64,000 nt of DNA. Source: Opitutia bacterium UBA7350. Lineage in GTDB: Bacteria > Verrucomicrobiota > Verrucomicrobiia > Opitutales > Coraliomargaritaceae. Of this stretch, positions 48,524 to 58,848 are shown piece by piece. The DNA is taken from the NCBI GenBank assembly GCA_949524905.1, contig CATINC010000007.1, positions 248,001 through 312,000 of the forward strand. Reading direction: 5' to 3'. Made by a program: the position numbers and the translations under genes. The first letter of the stretch is position 1. Each line of letters starts with the position of its first letter. Below the pieces are notes generated by a model. It ran no database searches and was not told where the DNA came from. It worked only from the letters and a program-made list of their open reading frames with translations.

Positions 48524-49606
48524 GTGTCAGCGCCTAAAAACACATCTAGCATTTCGGATAGTCTCGAGGGTTTGCCCTACGAGCGTCTCGAGGAGCAACT
48601 GGAAGCATCCGGGGTCAATCCTTTGCACGCTAAAGCGCTCTTTAATGCGGTGCATCGCCGTTTAGAGCATCCGCTTTCTTCTGGGATCGAGCGACTGGTT
48701 CCACCCTTGCAGCGCTGGCTTACTTCTCAAGGAGCTCCAACCGCTTGTGCCATGGAGTCTGTCAGCGAAACTCCCAGTACAGATGGGTACACTCATAAAT
48801 ACCTACTACGCCTTGCCGATGGTGCTGAGGTGGAAACGGTACAAATGGGGTTTCCGGGGCGATTTACCGCTTGTTTGAGCAGTCAGGTTGGTTGTGCAAT
48901 GGGCTGTGTTTTTTGTGCTACCGGGCAAATGGGTTTTGCTCGCCATCTGAGCGCGGGGGAAATCGTGGCGCAGGCACTTCATGTCGAACGGCAACTTCGT
49001 GGCTTACAGGGAGAGCGGCTACGCAATATTGTCATGATGGGCATGGGCGAACCGCTCCATAATTTTGAGGCGACGATGACCGCACTCGAAATTTTGACGG
49101 ATAACCGCGGCCTAAACATAGGTCCTGCACGGGTCGCCATCAGCACGGTAGGTCATATTCCAGGAATTGAGCAACTAGCGCGGCACCCCAAGCGTTATTC
49201 TTTGGCGGTTAGCTTACACGAAGCTAGCGAGGACGAGCGTGCCGCTCTCGTGCCCGTAAATAAAAAGTGGCCGCTTGCGGATCTCTTACAGGTTTGCCGG
49301 GACTACTCACGCCTCAAACGTGCCCGGGTCTTCTTTGCTTGGACCTTGATTGGCGGGGTGAATGACAGCGACGATCACGCTCGTCGACTGGCCGACCTCT
49401 TGCGTGGGATGGATGCGCATGTAAACCTTATCCCACTCAATCCCACCGAGGGTTTTGAGGGAGATGCGCCTGAAGCTGGTCGCGTGCGAGCGTTTCAACA
49501 AATCATTCAAGACTCGGGCTTACCGAGCACTGTGCGCCAGCGGCGTGGAATTGATGTTGCCGCAGGGTGTGGTCAGCTTAAGGTCGCTAGAGCAAATCGC
49601 GTTTAA
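48524..49606 (+). CDS. rlmN: 23S rRNA (adenine2503-C2)-methyltransferase RlmN
   Basis: A radical-SAM enzyme that methylates A2503 of 23S rRNA (and A37 of some tRNAs). The cluster motif CAMGCVFCATGQMGF is at residue ~123, preceded by QMGFPGRFTACLSSQVG; NIVMMGMGEPLHNFE and VAISTVGHIPGIEQLA follow, and the C-terminal TVRQRRGIDVAAGCGQL carries the second essential cysteine. It starts with a GTG at 48524 preceded by GGAGAA; no upstream in-frame ATG was found. 360 aa. Confidence 0.95.
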   Translation: MSAPKNTSSISDSLEGLPYERLEEQLEASGVNPLHAKALFNAVHRRLEHPLSSGIERLVPPLQRWLTSQGAPTACAMESVSETPSTDGYTHKYLLRLADGAEVETVQMGFPGRFTACLSSQVGCAMGCVFCATGQMGFARHLSAGEIVAQALHVERQLRGLQGERLRNIVMMGMGEPLHNFEATMTALEILTDNRGLNIGPARVAISTVGHIPGIEQLARHPKRYSLAVSLHEASEDERAALVPVNKKWPLADLLQVCRDYSRLKRARVFFAWTLIGGVNDSDDHARRLADLLRGMDAHVNLIPLNPTEGFEGDAPEAGRVRAFQQIIQDSGLPSTVRQRRGIDVAAGCGQLKVARANRV

Positions 49607-49637
49607 ACGATTTTAATCTGATTTTGACGTGAGCAGT

Positions 49638-50258
49638 TTACTTGAGACCTAGTTTTTTGAGCTTGGGCCGTATGATGCGGGCGCAGTAGGGCTGTCCCGG
49701 GTTTTGCTGATAGTAGTTTTGGTGGTAGTCTTCCGCCGGATAATAGGTCGAGGTTGCCGTAATTTCCGTCACGATGGGATCCTTAAACATCGTCTGTGCA
49801 GCCGCCATGGACGCATGGGCGGTTGTCTTTTGAGCCTCGCTATGGTAAAATATAGTGGAACGATATTGCGTGCCTACGTCATAGCCTTGACGGTTCAGTG
49901 TGGTGGGGTCATGCGAGCGCCAGAGCCAATCAAGGAGGGTTTCGTAGGAAATGACCTGAGGGTCAAAATGGATTTGAGTGACTTCGGCATGACCGGTAAT
50001 ACCTTCACAAACGCTTTGGTAGGTTGGGTTTTCTTCTTTACCGCCCATGTAACCGGACTCAACGAAATGAACGCCATCGAGTAATTCAAAGACGGCTTCT
50101 ACGCACCAGAAGCAACCCGCTCCAAAGGTCGCAATTTCCAATTTACTCTTTTCTGTCTCTGGCATGATTTTTATGTCTGCATTAGGGGTTTCTTTTGCGC
50201 AGGCAGTCATGATAAAAAAACTCATGCAAAAGAGAAGGGTGGAGTTTGGTGGTAACAT
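49638..50258 (-). CDS. msrA: Peptide methionine sulfoxide reductase MsrA, lipoprotein form
   Basis: Reduces methionine-S-sulfoxide in proteins. The catalytic motif is GAGCFWCVEAVFELLDGV, with GHAEVTQIHFDP, FWRSHDPTT-like (WLWRSHDPTTLNRQG) and a resolving cysteine near the end (PGQPYCARII). Residues 1-20 are a lipoprotein signal with lipobox MTAC, and ~20 residues of linker follow, so it is anchored on the periplasmic side rather than cytosolic. 206 aa; no MsrB domain or gene is adjacent. Confidence 0.93.
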   Translation of the reverse strand: MLPPNSTLLFCMSFFIMTACAKETPNADIKIMPETEKSKLEIATFGAGCFWCVEAVFELLDGVHFVESGYMGGKEENPTYQSVCEGITGHAEVTQIHFDPQVISYETLLDWLWRSHDPTTLNRQGYDVGTQYRSTIFYHSEAQKTTAHASMAAAQTMFKDPIVTEITATSTYYPAEDYHQNYYQQNPGQPYCARIIRPKLKKLGLK

Positions 50259-50300
50259 ATCAATCAGTAGCGAACTGCAACCAGAAGTTCCTTTTTAGCC

Positions 50301-50567
50301 TTAAAGTGAAATCACTCCAGGCACTTGTGCCACCCGTTGGTAGATCGCAATGACTTCATCGCAGGAATGCATCTGCATTTCCATGGTGTAAGCAGTGTAG
50401 CGACCGTTGCGGGAGGATTGAGACTGCACGGGATCATCTGCAAATAATTTCAGGACCGTCTCGGTTTGATCTTTCGGGACAATAAATTTGAAAGGAAAAA
50501 TGCAGGGCCAATCGTAATTTGCATCTAGAGAGGACCGGAAAGATTCTAAGCTTTTGTCTTCAGACAT
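50301..50567 (-). CDS. DUF493 (YbeD-like) protein
   Basis: An 88-aa small cytoplasmic protein: WPCIFPFKFIVPKDQTETVLKLF followed by SRNGRYTAYTMEMQMHSCDEVIAIYQRVAQVPGVISL, the ferredoxin-like pattern of the DUF493/YbeD family (ACT-like fold). The function is unknown. It lies ~40 bases upstream of msrA on the same strand. Confidence 0.85.
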   Translation of the reverse strand: MSEDKSLESFRSSLDANYDWPCIFPFKFIVPKDQTETVLKLFADDPVQSQSSRNGRYTAYTMEMQMHSCDEVIAIYQRVAQVPGVISL

Positions 50568-50669
50568 CTTATAAACCTACACATAAAGCTCATTTTGTCA
50601 CGCCCAGCATATTGCTTCCGGACTTGCCACAGAGGCCTCGCCTGTTTTTGTTTGGAAACTTCTCAACCC

Positions 50670-50755
<86 letters not shown>

Positions 50756-50980
50756 GACCTCAAAAATGCTCTATGGCGTTTACCGTTCGTCTATTGGAGG
50801 CTAGACGAGGTCGTTTAAACGGGAATATTCCGCCTAAACCCGCACGAATACTGATTCTTTGATTATTTTGGAAGTTGGCACATGGAATGCTTTTGTTTAG
50901 ATGCTCGTGCGTTGTGCGGGTGTTGGCATCAAAGTTTGTCAGCTCTATACACACTAAGAACTCATCTAAACGTTACTAAC

Positions 50981-52767
<1,787 letters not shown>

Positions 52768-52797
52768 TAAGGCGCTGACAGATCTGTTAAGGTCTAC

Positions 52798-52831
52798 AAC
52801 GGCCATCCCTTTCGGGGGGTGGCCGTTTTTT
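52798..52831 (+). terminator. Rho-independent terminator after the first amt-glnK pair
   Basis: Stem AACGGCCA / TGGCCGTT with a ~14-base loop, then TTTT, ~30 bases after the glnK stop. It separates the two amt-glnK pairs into independent transcripts. Confidence 0.85.
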
Positions 52832-52913
52832 GTTATTTACGCCACAATGTGTTTATACTTTTATTTTAAAATCGCGTTTCGGCGCGTAAGCAAAACTAAC
52901 AACGAACTATACT

Positions 52914-54215
52914 ATGCAAAAGACCTTACAATTACTTGTCTTATTTTTCGTACCCTTATTGCTCGGGACGACCCTTATGGCGGAGGAGGCCACGGAAGCA
53001 GTGGTATCGACGCTGAGTTCTGGCGACACTGCCTGGATGATCACCGCGACGGTGCTGGTACTCTTTATGACGCTGCCTGGCTTGGCACTTTTTTACGGCG
53101 GTCTGGTACGCTCCCAAAATGTGCTCTCAGTATTGATGCATTGTTTCGCAATAGCTTGCCTGGCCTCGTTACTATGGGTCGGAGGGCTATACAGTCTGGC
53201 TTTTGCCGAGGGTACGGCCTACTTGGGAGGGCTCTCTAAGCTTGGCTTGCTGGGAGTGGATTCCAGCAGTATGGAGGGCGCAATTCCAGAATCAGTTTTT
53301 ATCATGTTTCAACTGACCTTTGCAATCATTACACCCGCCCTGGTTGTGGGTGCATTTGTAGAGCGCATGAAATTTTCGGCGGTCTTACTTTTTTCAGCAC
53401 TTTGGTTGATTGTGGTCTATGCTCCTGTAGTTCACTGGGTATGGGGCGGCGGTTGGCTCATGGAAAAGGGTGTGCTCGACCTTGCCGGTGGTATCGTGGT
53501 ACATGCCACCGCGGGTATTTCTGCCTTGGTTTTGGCAAAATGCCTTGGGCCACGGGAAGGTTTTCCAACCAAGCTGCACGTGCCGCATAATCCTGGAATG
53601 GTCATGATTGGAGCTTCTATGCTCTGGGTTGGCTGGTTCGGTTTTAACGCGGGCAGCCAATTGGCGGCTAATGAAGCTGCTGGGATGACGATGCTGGTAA
53701 CCCATATTTCTGCAGCAGCCGCTAGTTTGACCTGGATGACAATCGAATGGTTAAAAACGGGCAAACCGGGTCTTGTGGGGATTGTTACTGGCATGGTGGC
53801 CGGTCTGGCATCAATTACGCCAGCTTCTGGTAATGTCGGCCCGGTGGGCGCTTGTATCATCGGTTTTCTCGCGGGCTTCATTTGCTACTTTGCTTGTGGT
53901 TTCGTCAAGCAAGGGCTCAAGATTGACGATTCTCTGGACGTTTTTGCGGTTCACGGCGTGGGCGGCATAATGGGGACACTCTTGGTGGCGGTGCTCGGTA
54001 CGGCTGCTTTTGGAGGCTTTGGGGTAGAATCCATAAGCGCCCAACTTAGCACTCAGGCCTTTGCGGTACTCGCAGTAGTCCTTTGGTCTGGGATCGCGAG
54101 TTATGTGATTATTATCGTTTGCAGAGTTGTGACCGGTCTGCGAGTCTCTGCTGAGGTTGAAACTACTGGGCTAGACCAAGGTGAGCATGGCGAAACCGCC
54201 TACCACTTTGAGTAG
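52914..54215 (+). CDS. amt: Ammonium transporter, second copy
   Basis: A 433-aa Amt protein with a signal peptide (MQKTLQLLVLFFVPLLLGTTLMA) and the standard helices: MTLPGLALFYGGLVRSQNVLSV, VHWVWGGGWLMEKGVLDLAGG, twin histidines in GGIVVHATAG (~195) and AVHGVGGIMGTLL (~345), and a GWFGFNAGSQLAANEAA loop. It is closer to the AmtB type than the first copy, which has a different helix 1 (FATLEAGLTRSKN). A second glnK follows after 64 bases. Confidence 0.95.
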   Translation: MQKTLQLLVLFFVPLLLGTTLMAEEATEAVVSTLSSGDTAWMITATVLVLFMTLPGLALFYGGLVRSQNVLSVLMHCFAIACLASLLWVGGLYSLAFAEGTAYLGGLSKLGLLGVDSSSMEGAIPESVFIMFQLTFAIITPALVVGAFVERMKFSAVLLFSALWLIVVYAPVVHWVWGGGWLMEKGVLDLAGGIVVHATAGISALVLAKCLGPREGFPTKLHVPHNPGMVMIGASMLWVGWFGFNAGSQLAANEAAGMTMLVTHISAAAASLTWMTIEWLKTGKPGLVGIVTGMVAGLASITPASGNVGPVGACIIGFLAGFICYFACGFVKQGLKIDDSLDVFAVHGVGGIMGTLLVAVLGTAAFGGFGVESISAQLSTQAFAVLAVVLWSGIASYVIIIVCRVVTGLRVSAEVETTGLDQGEHGETAYHFE

Positions 54216-54258
54216 GGAATTTGCAATTGCCTCACGCTAGTGGTGCTATACGTTATAA

Positions 54259-54618
<360 letters not shown>

Positions 54619-54644
54619 ACAAGCGCCTTTATTACCCCAATACA

Positions 54645-54678
54645 AATCCGCTTTCCTTTTGGGAGGCGGATTTTTTTG
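54645..54678 (+). terminator. Rho-independent terminator after the second amt-glnK pair
   Basis: Stem AATCCGC / GCGGATT, with an inner CC/GG pair, followed by six T residues. It abuts the stop of the convergent hydrolase gene and may also serve it. Confidence 0.8.
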
Positions 54679-54680
54679 AG

Positions 54681-55457
54681 TCAGTTTGATTTGCTTTGGG
54701 AAAATACCCAGTCATAGAATTCGGCAGTGCCATAGGTTACTCGCCGTGCATTATGGCCTTCATTCGGGTAGTTACGTAGGTAGACCTTCGCGCCGCCAGC
54801 GCTTCGGATACTTCTAACGATGCGCTCTGAGTGTCCAGGGGGAACAACTTTATCAAGAGCGCCGACAAATGCAAAAACTGGGACTTTTGCTAGGTTGGCA
54901 GCCCAGTCATCGAGATCTTTTGTAACGTCCATTGGACCATTATAACCGATGCCACCAACAACAGGTACGATGGCTGCAAAATGCTCGGGGTTGTGACCGC
55001 CCCACATCCAGCTACCAAAACCTCCCATACTGTTGCCCGTTAGGTAGATACGATTTTCATCGATTGGAAGGGTCGCCTTTAGGTGCGTGAGGAGTAGATT
55101 GAGGTCGGTATGAAACCAGGTCGCCCAACCGCCATCTTTACTTTGCTGCAGGCATTGCGGAGCTACGATCAGGCAGGGACCTTTGCGGAAACGCTGTATG
55201 CCGTCGGTGAGTTGACGCACTTGGCCTTTGATCCGGAGGATATCGGTGCCTTTACCGCCACCTCCGTGCAGGTAGATCAGAAGCGGCTGCTTTGCTTGTT
55301 TTGCATTCCCTACGCGGAAGAGGAGGTATTCCGAATTTAAAGCAGTCGTTTTTTTCTGAAGGTTGGATTCGAGGCGTTCAACGGTTGGTTTTACCGGCTG
55401 AGCAAAGCTTGCCCAGAGGGGCGTTAGGAGCAGGAAAATTAGGATAGATGGTTTCAT
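54681..55457 (-). CDS. Secreted alpha/beta-hydrolase (predicted esterase/peptidase)
   Basis: A 258-aa exported hydrolase. A signal peptide (ILIFLLLTPLWASFAQ) precedes LLIYLHGGGGKGTD (oxyanion-hole HGGG), the nucleophile elbow GNSMGGFGSW near residue 143, an acid in ALDKVVPP near 205, and the histidine in NEGHNARR near 240. The arrangement matches the predicted-peptidase/phospholipase group of the fold (COG4099-like). The substrate is unknown. It converges on glnK. Confidence 0.85.
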   Translation of the reverse strand: MKPSILIFLLLTPLWASFAQPVKPTVERLESNLQKKTTALNSEYLLFRVGNAKQAKQPLLIYLHGGGGKGTDILRIKGQVRQLTDGIQRFRKGPCLIVAPQCLQQSKDGGWATWFHTDLNLLLTHLKATLPIDENRIYLTGNSMGGFGSWMWGGHNPEHFAAIVPVVGGIGYNGPMDVTKDLDDWAANLAKVPVFAFVGALDKVVPPGHSERIVRSIRSAGGAKVYLRNYPNEGHNARRVTYGTAEFYDWVFSQSKSN

Positions 55458-55472
55458 AAGGGTGAGGCTGGG

Positions 55473-55799
55473 TTATATTTTCGGTATTTTAGGGTCGTTT
55501 TTGTCAAGGATATCGGGAGCACGGGGGTCGTTTCCGGCGGTTTTGTGGTAGCGACCCGTGAGTTTGTCTTTTTCGTATTGGGTGAAGCCTTTTTGGGTAA
55601 GGTTTTTATGGTCGAGTGCTCGCTGATTAGCTTTCTCAGAGTACCGCGTATTCAGAGCGGGGCTGCCGATGACTTTGCGGATCGGTTTTCCGGTGTGGGG
55701 GTGTTTTGTGAGGGCGGGATCTGCCATGGCTTGAATGACTTCAAATTGGGGGCCCGGACTGCCGTCAGGAAGAATTTCTTGGTAAGTATAGGTTGGCAT
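55473..55799 (-). CDS. FmdB-like protein lacking the zinc-ribbon cysteines
   Basis: A 108-aa protein that opens MPTYTYQEILPDGSPG and continues FEVIQAMADPALTKHPHTGKPIRKVIG, which follows the FmdB putative regulatory family (MPxYxY...FE..Q.M.DP.L..CP.CG..VRR.IG) position by position, except that all four ribbon cysteines are replaced (ILPDGSPG and KHPHTGK). It cannot bind zinc that way. The C-terminus is basic and unstructured-looking. Function unknown. It lies 15 bases upstream of the hydrolase gene on the same strand. Confidence 0.75.
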   Translation of the reverse strand: MPTYTYQEILPDGSPGPQFEVIQAMADPALTKHPHTGKPIRKVIGSPALNTRYSEKANQRALDHKNLTQKGFTQYEKDKLTGRYHKTAGNDPRAPDILDKNDPKIPKI

Positions 55800-55941
55800 A
55801 AGAGATCGAGTCTAGCTGTGTGAAATGGCAGGATCTATGCTTACCATGGACTTGTAATGATACAAATTCAAATTGTAGCTTGCATGGATTGAGGGGTCTC
55901 GTAAGTTACGGCAGTTCAAAACAGATGATTCTGTAAATCAA

Positions 55942-56493
55942 ATGAGCACAGAAAGCACAACCTTAGGGTATAATAGTAAAGTGGAGGGCGAAGTGGTCGT
56001 AACCCAAGCGGATGCGGTCATTAATTGGATCCGAAAGCATTCGGTCTGGCCCATGCCAATGGGCTTGGCCTGTTGTGCGATTGAACTGATGGCGGTAGGG
56101 GCCTCTCGTTTCGATATTTCCCGTTTTGGCATGGAGGTCATGCGCTTTTCGCCTCGCCAAGCCGATTGCATGATCGTATCCGGCACGGTTACATATAAAA
56201 TGGCAGAGGTGGTGCGTCGAATATACGAGCAAATGGCGGAGCCCAAATGGGTTGTTGCCATGGGTGCCTGTGCGAGTACGGGCGGTATGTATCGTTCTTA
56301 TGCAACCCTCCAAGGGGTGGATCGGATTATACCGGTAGATGTTTATGTAAGCGGTTGTCCGCCACGCCCAGAGGCGCTGTTGGATGCTATGATTAAACTG
56401 CAAGACAAGATTGGTCGAGAGAGCTCGGTCAAAAACTTGACTGCACCGAAGGCTGTTGCTGAAAAGCCGGCCTTCGCAGGGAAGGAAGCGTAG
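55942..56493 (+). CDS. nuoB: NADH-quinone oxidoreductase subunit B
   Basis: The connecting subunit of complex I that holds the last Fe-S cluster (N2) beside the quinone site. Cluster cysteines are in [10 protein letters not shown] near residue 45, [13 protein letters not shown] near 110 and [15 protein letters not shown] near 140. 183 aa. It is the first gene of the nuo cluster; the 142 bases before it hold no nuoA, and the next gene to the left is on the other strand. Confidence 0.96.
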   Translation: MSTESTTLGYNSKVEGEVVVTQADAVINWIRKHSVWPMPMGLACCAIELMAVGASRFDISRFGMEVMRFSPRQADCMIVSGTVTYKMAEVVRRIYEQMAEPKWVVAMGACASTGGMYRSYATLQGVDRIIPVDVYVSGCPPRPEALLDAMIKLQDKIGRESSVKNLTAPKAVAEKPAFAGKEA

Positions 56494-56494
56494 C

Positions 56495-57106
56495 ATGAGC
56501 CAAGCGGATTTCGCATCCCTTAAGGAGCGTTTCGCTTATTTGACTGAGCGGGATTCTGCCGATCATCTGTCGGTGAATTGTCCCGCCAAGCATTTATTGG
56601 AGTTTTGCACGTCACTGCGCGACGAGCTTGGCTACGATCTCTTGTTGGATGTAACTGCGATTGATTGGGATGTACAAACCAGTCCGCGTTTTACGGGTAT
56701 TTATCACATCCTTTCGACCACGCATCACAATTATATCCGCATCGCTTCGGATTGTCTGGAAGATGCCCAGCCAAGTCTGCCAAGCCTTGCGGGGATTTTT
56801 CCAGCAGCGAACTGGCACGAGCGCGAGACGTATGATATGATGGGCATTCGTTACGAAGGTCATCCTGATTTAAAGCGTATTTTGATGTGGGAAGATTATC
56901 CTTATCATCCCTTGAGAAAGGAATTCCCGCTGGCGGGGATTGAGGTACCATTTCCTGCGGCGGATGTGGCAGAGTCTGCAAATGCTAAAGTTTTGCCCGC
57001 GCCGATGATGGGAGGACCATTTGTTTCGCCGAGTGGTGGAACTATGCGGGAAATTGAACCGCAAGCTAAGGACGAAAGTTGGACGGAAAAGGAGGAACAG
57101 CACTGA
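56495..57106 (+). CDS. nuoC: NADH-quinone oxidoreductase subunit C
   Basis: The 30-kDa peripheral-arm subunit, 203 aa from the ATG at 56495, 1 base after the nuoB stop. ANWHERETYDMMGIRYEGHPDLKRILMWEDY near residue 110 is the diagnostic NuoC motif, with LLDVTAIDW before it. It is separate from nuoD, not fused as in E. coli. The stop overlaps the nuoD start (TGATG). Confidence 0.95.
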   Translation: MSQADFASLKERFAYLTERDSADHLSVNCPAKHLLEFCTSLRDELGYDLLLDVTAIDWDVQTSPRFTGIYHILSTTHHNYIRIASDCLEDAQPSLPSLAGIFPAANWHERETYDMMGIRYEGHPDLKRILMWEDYPYHPLRKEFPLAGIEVPFPAADVAESANAKVLPAPMMGGPFVSPSGGTMREIEPQAKDESWTEKEEQH

Positions 57107-58344
57107 TGGCGACTACAAATGAAATTTCAATTGGAGATCTCGGCGCCCGTGCAGGTGAAGCAGAGGAAGAACTCAAGGGCGAAAGCATGGCACTTAATAT
57201 TGGGCCTTCCCACCCGACCACTCACGGAGTATTGCGACTTTTAGCCGAACTGGACGGAGATATCATCACTAAGTGTGAACCGGTCATTGGATATTTACAC
57301 CGTGGTGATGAGAAGATCGCGGAAAACATGACATATAATCAGTTCGTACCTTACACCGATCGTTTGGACTATCTCGCGCCACTGGCAAATAATGTCGCCT
57401 TTGCGATGGCGGTTGAGAAATTAGCAGCCCTAGAAGTTCCAGAGCGTTGTCAAGCGATACGGGTTTTATGCTGTGAGTTAGCGCGGATATCTTCGCACCT
57501 TTTAGGGATCGGAGTTTTTGGTATGGATGCGGGTGCTTGGACGGTCTTTATGTATACTTTTACGGAGCGCGAAAAACTTTATACCTTATTTGAAGAATTA
57601 ACAGGTGCGCGATTTACCACGAGTTACACCCGCATTGGGGGCGTGGCGCGCGATATACCTGAAGGCTGGCTCGGTCGCGTAACGGATTTTATCAATGGGG
57701 TGCTCCCGGTATTGGACGAGATTGATAAATTGCTCACTCGTAATCGTATTTTCGTAGATCGTACCCAAGGAATAGGAACAATCTCTCGCGAAGACGCAAT
57801 TGCTTACGGTCTGACGGGTCCAAACCTGCGCGCTTCGGGCGTGGATCTCGACCTGCGCAAGGACAAGCCCTACCTGGGCTATGAAAATTACGATTTTGAT
57901 GTGCCAGTAGGGACGACGGGCGATTGCTATGATCGTTATTTGCTTCGTGCCGAAGAGGTTCGCCAGTCCGTGTGTATTATACGCCAAGTGATTGATACTA
58001 TCCCAGATGGAAGTTTCTACGCCGAGGACGCCAAGCGTATATTTTCTCCACCAAAGGAAAAAGTGCTCACTAGTATGGAGGCGTTGATTCAAAATTTTAT
58101 GATCACCACCGAAGGGCCACAGATACCTGCGGGGGAAGCCTACTTTGAGGCGGAAAACCCGAAAGGGGCGCTTGGTTTTTACGTAGTTTCTAAGGGTGGA
58201 GGCGTACCTTATCGCCTTAAGATACGTGGGCCTTCTTTTTGCTCGCTCAGCATCTTGGACAAACTTGTGCCGGGGCATTACATGACGGATATTACGGTCA
58301 TACTCGGCTCCTTGGATTTTGTGATGGGGGAATGTGATCGCTAA
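57106..58344 (+). CDS. nuoD: NADH-quinone oxidoreductase subunit D
   Basis: The 49-kDa subunit that lines the quinone chamber with NuoB. ALNIGPSHPTTHGVLRLL near residue 28 includes the quinone-site histidines, VIGYLHRGDEKIAE follows, and the C-terminal SILDKLVPGHYMTDITVILGSLDFVMGECDR is the family ending. GGAGGAACAG precedes the ATG at 57106, which overlaps the nuoC stop. 412 aa. Confidence 0.97.
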   Translation: MATTNEISIGDLGARAGEAEEELKGESMALNIGPSHPTTHGVLRLLAELDGDIITKCEPVIGYLHRGDEKIAENMTYNQFVPYTDRLDYLAPLANNVAFAMAVEKLAALEVPERCQAIRVLCCELARISSHLLGIGVFGMDAGAWTVFMYTFTEREKLYTLFEELTGARFTTSYTRIGGVARDIPEGWLGRVTDFINGVLPVLDEIDKLLTRNRIFVDRTQGIGTISREDAIAYGLTGPNLRASGVDLDLRKDKPYLGYENYDFDVPVGTTGDCYDRYLLRAEEVRQSVCIIRQVIDTIPDGSFYAEDAKRIFSPPKEKVLTSMEALIQNFMITTEGPQIPAGEAYFEAENPKGALGFYVVSKGGGVPYRLKIRGPSFCSLSILDKLVPGHYMTDITVILGSLDFVMGECDR

Positions 58345-58356
58345 ATTTTAAAAGTT

Positions 58357-58836
58357 ATGGAGCTAAAACCCGAAACCCTGGAAAAGATTGACCGCCTAGT
58401 GCCGCGTTATCCCGTGAAACGTAGTGCGGCGCTTCCGCTCTGTCATCTGGTGCAGGAAGATCTGGGCTATCTTTCGGATGAGGCAATTGAATGGATTGCA
58501 GAACGCCTTGAATTGGAACCGATCAATATCGCTGAGATCGTGACTTTTTACCCAATGTTGCGCCGTGAACCGACCGGTGAATACCACGTTCGCGTATGCC
58601 GCACCTTGCCCTGTGCTCTTGGGGGAGCCTATCAGACTTGTCGCCGTTTGGAGGAAGCCTTAAATGTGAAAGTTGGGCATACCAGTGAAGACGGAAAGGT
58701 AACCCTGGAATTTGTGGAGTGCCATGCGGATTGCGGCAAAGCTCCAGTCGTGATGGTCGGGGAGACGGAGTACACTGAGGTCGGACTAGAAGCGGCGGAT
58801 TCTATGGCAGAGAAAATCAAAAACGGAACCCTGTAA
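58357..58836 (+). CDS. nuoE: NADH-quinone oxidoreductase subunit E
   Basis: The 24-kDa [2Fe-2S] subunit of the NADH module, 159 aa. The N1a cluster cysteines are in CRTLPCALGGAYQ (C-x4-C, near residue 80) and ECHADCGKAP (C-x3-C, near 122). Upstream, VTFYPMLRREPTGEYHVRVC is typical of the thioredoxin-like domain. Confidence 0.96.
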   Translation: MELKPETLEKIDRLVPRYPVKRSAALPLCHLVQEDLGYLSDEAIEWIAERLELEPINIAEIVTFYPMLRREPTGEYHVRVCRTLPCALGGAYQTCRRLEEALNVKVGHTSEDGKVTLEFVECHADCGKAPVVMVGETEYTEVGLEAADSMAEKIKNGTL

Positions 58837-58848
58837 TTATTTCTTGAG

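Noticed and set aside
50924-50939. Possible sigma54 promoter (TGGCATCAAAGTTTGT) before the first amt
   Set aside because: The -12 element is one base out of register and lacks GC, so it does not meet the TGGCAC-N5-TTGC spacing.
55963-56496. Minus-strand ORF of 177 aa
   Set aside because: Antisense shadow of nuoB.
57598-58278. Minus-strand ORF of 226 aa
   Set aside because: Antisense shadow of nuoD, without any recognisable motif.
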